DNA from: Atribacterota bacterium
Lineage (GTDB): Bacteria > Atribacterota > Phoenicimicrobiia > Phoenicimicrobiales > Phoenicimicrobiaceae
DNA: 8,346 nt
Reading direction: 5' to 3'
Assembly: GCA_030666935.1 (NCBI GenBank)
Contig: DAOUWX010000071.1
Location: forward strand, 1-8,346
Shown: positions 6,218 to 8,346 of the stretch, in pieces
Layout: each line of letters starts with the position of its first letter
Numbering within the stretch: position 1 is the stretch's first letter
Notes under the pieces: generated by a model
What the model saw: only the letters and a program-made list of their open reading frames with translations
What the model was told of the DNA's origin: nothing
Database searches by the model: none
Translations under genes and position numbers: made by a program

Positions 6218-6490
6218 ATGGAAATAAAAATGAAAAAATTCAAAATATGTCAAAGTTGTGGAATGCCTTTTAGCAAAGATCCAAAAGGAAGTGGAATAAA
6301 TGCAGATGGTACAAAAAGCAATATGTATTGTAGTTATTGTTTTGAAAACGGGAAGTTTACCAAGCCAGATATAACAGCAGATGAAATGAGAACTTTAGTA
6401 CGAAAAAGTTTAAAAGAAAATGGATTCCCGGGATTTATAACAGGGGTATTCACCATGGGAATACCCAAGCTTGAGCGTTGGAAGAAATAA
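6218..6490 (+). CDS. Small zinc-ribbon protein (PF12674 type)
   Basis: This 90-aa protein matches the putative zinc ribbon family PF12674. It has CQSCGMPF at 11-18, then a C-S-Y-C pair at C38/C41, giving CxxC-x23-CxxC for one zinc ion, with the intervening segment (DPKGSGINADGTKSNMYC) typical of the family. The tail (50-90) is helical and ends in a basic stretch. Members are small cytoplasmic proteins of unknown role, also found attached to other small domains. Start is either 6218 or the second ATG at 6230; the zinc motif is intact with either, and neither has a Shine-Dalgarno. The next gene starts one base after its stop, so the two are surely co-transcribed. Confidence 0.85.
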   Translation: MEIKMKKFKICQSCGMPFSKDPKGSGINADGTKSNMYCSYCFENGKFTKPDITADEMRTLVRKSLKENGFPGFITGVFTMGIPKLERWKK

Positions 6491-6491
6491 T

Positions 6492-6752
6492 ATGAGCATA
6501 AATAAAAAGGCGATACTAAATAATATTTGTTATACAGAACTTGTTTACGGACGTATAAATAAAAAACTTAATATCAATTTTTCAAAAAAACAAATTGAAG
6601 AATTTATATTTAAAATCATAAAAGAAACTGAAGAAAAGTATTTTTCAAAAATTGGAAAAAATTTTTATGTTACAAATACAAAAAATAACATTAAAATCAC
6701 GATAAATTCAAATAATTTTAGAGTCATAACTGTTGATAGGATTAAGAGATGA
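6492..6752 (+). CDS. DUF3781-family small protein
   Basis: The 86-aa product strongly resembles DUF3781 (PF12636). It shows NNICYTELVYGRINKKLN (about 10-27), an amphipathic helix (KKQIEEFIFKIIKETEEKYF), and a closing YVTNTKNNIKITINSNNFRVITVDRI segment of beta strands. The whole length is the domain. No enzyme signature or membrane segment is seen, and the family function is unknown. The ATG at 6492 is preferred over an in-frame ATG at 6471 that lies within the zinc-ribbon gene; GGAAG about nine bases upstream may serve as a ribosome binding site. Its stop overlaps the next start as ATGA (6749-6752), so all three genes are probably translationally coupled. Confidence 0.85.
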   Translation: MSINKKAILNNICYTELVYGRINKKLNINFSKKQIEEFIFKIIKETEEKYFSKIGKNFYVTNTKNNIKITINSNNFRVITVDRIKR

Positions 6753-7432
6753 AAATTATGAACGATATAAATAATAACTCTCAAAGAAAATATGCGCTTA
6801 TTGCTGGTTTTAGTTTATTGGCAATGACCATTGCAGCAATTTTTGCAAACTTTTATGTTTTTGAGAGTCTTGTTGTGCAAGAAGATGCAATAACGACTGT
6901 AAATAATATTTCTACTGAAAGTGGAAAGTTCTTGCTTGGAATTTTTGCATTTGCATTTGTTATTATTTTAGATTTTGTAGTTGCTTGGGCCTTGTATATT
7001 TTCTTTAAGCCAGTTCATCAAAAACTTTCTTTAATTACGGCTGGATTAAGAATAATTTACGGAGTAATTTTTGCTTTTGCGCTCCTGAGTCTCGTGAATG
7101 TTTTACAAATATTGAATAGTGCCAACTCAGTAATGGATACTGAATTATCTACTCAAGTGATGTCATTTATCAATGCTTTTAGTGGTACTTGGAACATTGG
7201 GTTTATATTTTTTGGTCTTCATCTTGTTCTGCTTGGTTACTTAGTTTTCAAGTCTGGATACATTCACAAACTCTTTGGTGTCTTGTTGATAATTGCCGGA
7301 TTAGGTTATCTTATGGATCTTTTGGGTAAATTTATTCTACCAAACTACAATATAGAAATTGCAATGTTTACATTTATCGGAGAATTATTATTTATGCTCT
7401 GGCTTTTGTTTAAGGGAGGGAAAGCGCGATAA
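6749..7432 (+). CDS. DUF4386-family six-helix membrane protein
   Basis: This 227-aa protein fits DUF4386 (PF14329). About six membrane helices are visible, near residues 14-36, 61-87, 101-122, 138-167, 174-196 and 203-221. Family-like features are the opening RKYALIAGFSLLAMTIAAIFANF, an acidic residue inside the second helix (D75 in VIILDFVVAWALY), R101 before the third helix with RIIYG, and GLHLVLLGYLVFKSG in the fourth. It should be an integral cytoplasmic-membrane protein; its transport or other activity is unknown. The start is 6749, overlapping the DUF3781 stop; a second ATG at 6758 would also serve. It is the third member of a compact unit with the zinc-ribbon and DUF3781 genes, which suggests they act together, though nothing here shows how. 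Confidence 0.85.
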   Translation: MKIMNDINNNSQRKYALIAGFSLLAMTIAAIFANFYVFESLVVQEDAITTVNNISTESGKFLLGIFAFAFVIILDFVVAWALYIFFKPVHQKLSLITAGLRIIYGVIFAFALLSLVNVLQILNSANSVMDTELSTQVMSFINAFSGTWNIGFIFFGLHLVLLGYLVFKSGYIHKLFGVLLIIAGLGYLMDLLGKFILPNYNIEIAMFTFIGELLFMLWLLFKGGKAR

Positions 7433-7494
7433 GTAAAATAATTGGATTCAATTATAAAATAAGAAATTTTGAAAAATAAAATTCACTCCTAACC

Positions 7495-7519
7495 CCTCTT
7501 TCATTTCTAAAACAAGAGG
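7495..7519. repeat. Short inverted repeat in the 7433-7619 gap
   Basis: CCTCTT (7495-7500) and AAGAGG (7514-7519) could form a 6-bp stem with a 13-base loop. No T-run follows, so it is not a typical terminator. It may be chance. Confidence 0.3.
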
Positions 7520-7582
7520 CGGATAAAAAGCATTTTCTCCACTCATCTCCGAAAACCGAATTATTTTAAAAGAGAAAACTTA

Positions 7583-7588
7583 TATAAT
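7583..7588 (+). promoter_or_regulatory. -10 box candidate for the gene at 7620
   Basis: TATAAT lies 31 bases before the ATG at 7620, in a 187-base gap after the DUF4386 gene, which suggests the last membrane gene has its own promoter. The -35 position reads ATTATT and is weak. Confidence 0.4.
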
Positions 7589-7619
7589 AACTGTAACTTT
7601 TAATTAACAGAAACAAATT

Positions 7620-7997
7620 ATGAAAAACACCAAACTAAAATCACCAACAATTTACATTCATGCAGTTGTAGCTATGTTAATAATCCAGCTGGTTCATAAA
7701 ATTGTTCGTGAAATACCTGGAGCTATTGAAATAGGAGGAATAGGTGCCTATGCTAATCCTGTTTTTGCCGGTTTATTATTAATAGCCATAATATTGCTCT
7801 TGTTTAGAAATAAAATCGGACTCTATTTAGGAATGCTTGATGCGGTGTTTATGCTATTTCAGCCTATTTTAATACATATTATTATGGCACACCCAGATCA
7901 AAATGGAATTTGGTGGTATCCTATATTTCCATGGATTCAAGCAATACTAATAATCTATTTTTCATATATTGTTTTACTCAAAGAAAAAACAAATTAA
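7620..7997 (+). CDS. Four-helix membrane protein of unknown function, 125 aa
   Basis: I cannot assign a family with confidence. Four hydrophobic segments are visible, near residues 10-28, 46-62, 64-90 and 101-120, with basic ends (KNTKLK at the start, KEKTN at the stop) that suggest both termini in the cytoplasm. The loop between helices 1 and 2 (EIPGAIEIGGIGAYANP) and that between 3 and 4 (HPDQNGIWWYPIFPW) are glycine-, proline- and tryptophan-rich and may face outside. Histidines H14, H26, H86 and H91 sit in or next to helices. The pattern resembles small four-helix families such as DoxX-like or DUF-type integral membrane proteins, but no signature confirms this. It points the same way as the preceding set with a gap of 187 bases and a separate promoter candidate. 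Confidence 0.75.
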   Translation: MKNTKLKSPTIYIHAVVAMLIIQLVHKIVREIPGAIEIGGIGAYANPVFAGLLLIAIILLLFRNKIGLYLGMLDAVFMLFQPILIHIIMAHPDQNGIWWYPIFPWIQAILIIYFSYIVLLKEKTN

Positions 7998-8078
7998 TAA
8001 AAAAGAAGAAAGCCTATCATAATGAGCAAGAAAGAAAAATATTTTTTGAACTCACTCCGCTATCACTTCGTTCGGTGG

Positions 8079-8157
8079 GATATGGGGTTACGGGTCTTGC
8101 AGACCTTCCACCCAAATTGCTCTTCGGACAACTTCCCATATCAACAGAATGTTGTGT
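8079..8157 (+). other. attC-like hairpin at the right edge, incomplete
   Basis: GATATGGG (8079-8086) and CCCATATC (8135-8142) are exact inverted 8-mers, with a GGTCT-TGC-AGACC hairpin (8093-8105) inside. Eight bases later comes GTTGTGTGAAAT (8151-8162), closely resembling GTTGTACGAAAT at the attC end at 301-312. A left R'' box ending in AAC is not found at the expected place, so this is either a degraded site or an unrelated hairpin. The surrounding DNA (8040-8160) is GC-richer than the genes. Confidence 0.4.
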
Positions 8158-8219
8158 GAAATACCAGTTTGCTGAATATGATGAAAATGAAACATAATTT
8201 TATTTAAGAAGGATACATT

Positions 8220-8346
8220 ATGATAGTCAAAATATCTACAAAAATGAATTGCACTGATGTTCAATTGTGGAAAGAAATAATCAAGCCGCAATCTCTTCAA
8301 TATGTTGCATTTCCTTTACTTTATTTTATCCCAATCAACAAAGACG
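8220..8346 (+). CDS. Start of a truncated gene, possibly SRPBCC-like
   Basis: Forty-two codons are open to the window edge. AAGAAGGA (8206-8213) lies six bases before the ATG and is the clearest Shine-Dalgarno in the window. The peptide starts with a short strand (IVKISTKMN), then C-T-D-V-Q-L-W-K-E-I-I (12-22), KPQSLQYVAFPLLYFIPINKD. A strand followed by an amphipathic helix with W-K-E-I and a proline-rich loop recalls the opening of polyketide cyclase/SRPBCC-type proteins that bind hydrophobic ligands, but too little is present for a family call. It begins 69 bases after the attC-like GTT at 8151, as a cassette gene would. Confidence 0.6.
   Translation, partial: MIVKISTKMNCTDVQLWKEIIKPQSLQYVAFPLLYFIPINKD

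Noticed and set aside
7910..8300. Open frames at 7910-8197 (+) and 8088-8300 (-)
   Set aside because: The first overlaps the four-helix gene in another frame and runs through the GC-rich hairpin; the second crosses the hairpin and is antisense to the clear start at 8220. Neither resembles a protein I know.
1..8346. CRISPR array, tRNA, rRNA, IS element, or integron integrase gene
   Set aside because: No regularly spaced direct repeats, no tRNA-like cloverleaf, no rRNA segments, no transposase or tyrosine recombinase motifs were found on either strand by eye.

Overview
The window is AT-rich DNA with every supported gene on the + strand. It uses the standard code: UGA ends the small gene at 6492-6752, which argues against a UGA-recoding Gracilibacteria-type genome. 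Most starts lack a Shine-Dalgarno sequence, and there is a cluster of lipoproteins and exported proteins of no known family. This fits a bacterium of the Patescibacteria/CPR type, but no taxonomic marker gene is present, so the assignment is an inference.

Left part (1-1149): this looks like the tail of an integron gene-cassette array. Three G^TTNNNN crossover points lie in line at 43, 301 and 1143. Between them are a short GC-rich cassette with no convincing gene (44-301) and a cassette holding one DUF218 (YdcF/SanA-like) gene (302-1143). The clearest evidence is that each cassette's first bases are the reverse complement of the R'' box at its own far end (TTATCA with TGATAAC; TTGTAC with GTACAAC). 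That is what recombination of attC sites predicts. No integron integrase gene lies in the window.

Middle part (1150-6133): four co-directional genes with small gaps run from an extended -10 promoter candidate at the array edge to a strong intrinsic terminator. They encode a 760-aa secreted protein (six cysteines, a charged helical middle, a glycine-rich C-terminus), an RDD-family membrane protein carrying six tandem Ca-loop-like repeats, and two lipoproteins. All are predicted to act at the membrane or outside the cell, so they may form one surface module. None has a function I can name.

Right part (6134-8000): a tight three-gene set encodes a PF12674-type zinc ribbon, a DUF3781 protein and a DUF4386 membrane protein. 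A four-helix membrane protein with its own promoter candidate follows. These are cargo-type genes of unknown function.

Right edge (8040-8346): a GC-richer hairpin ends in sequence resembling the left attC end. It is followed by the truncated start of a gene that may belong to the SRPBCC fold, possibly a further cassette-like unit.
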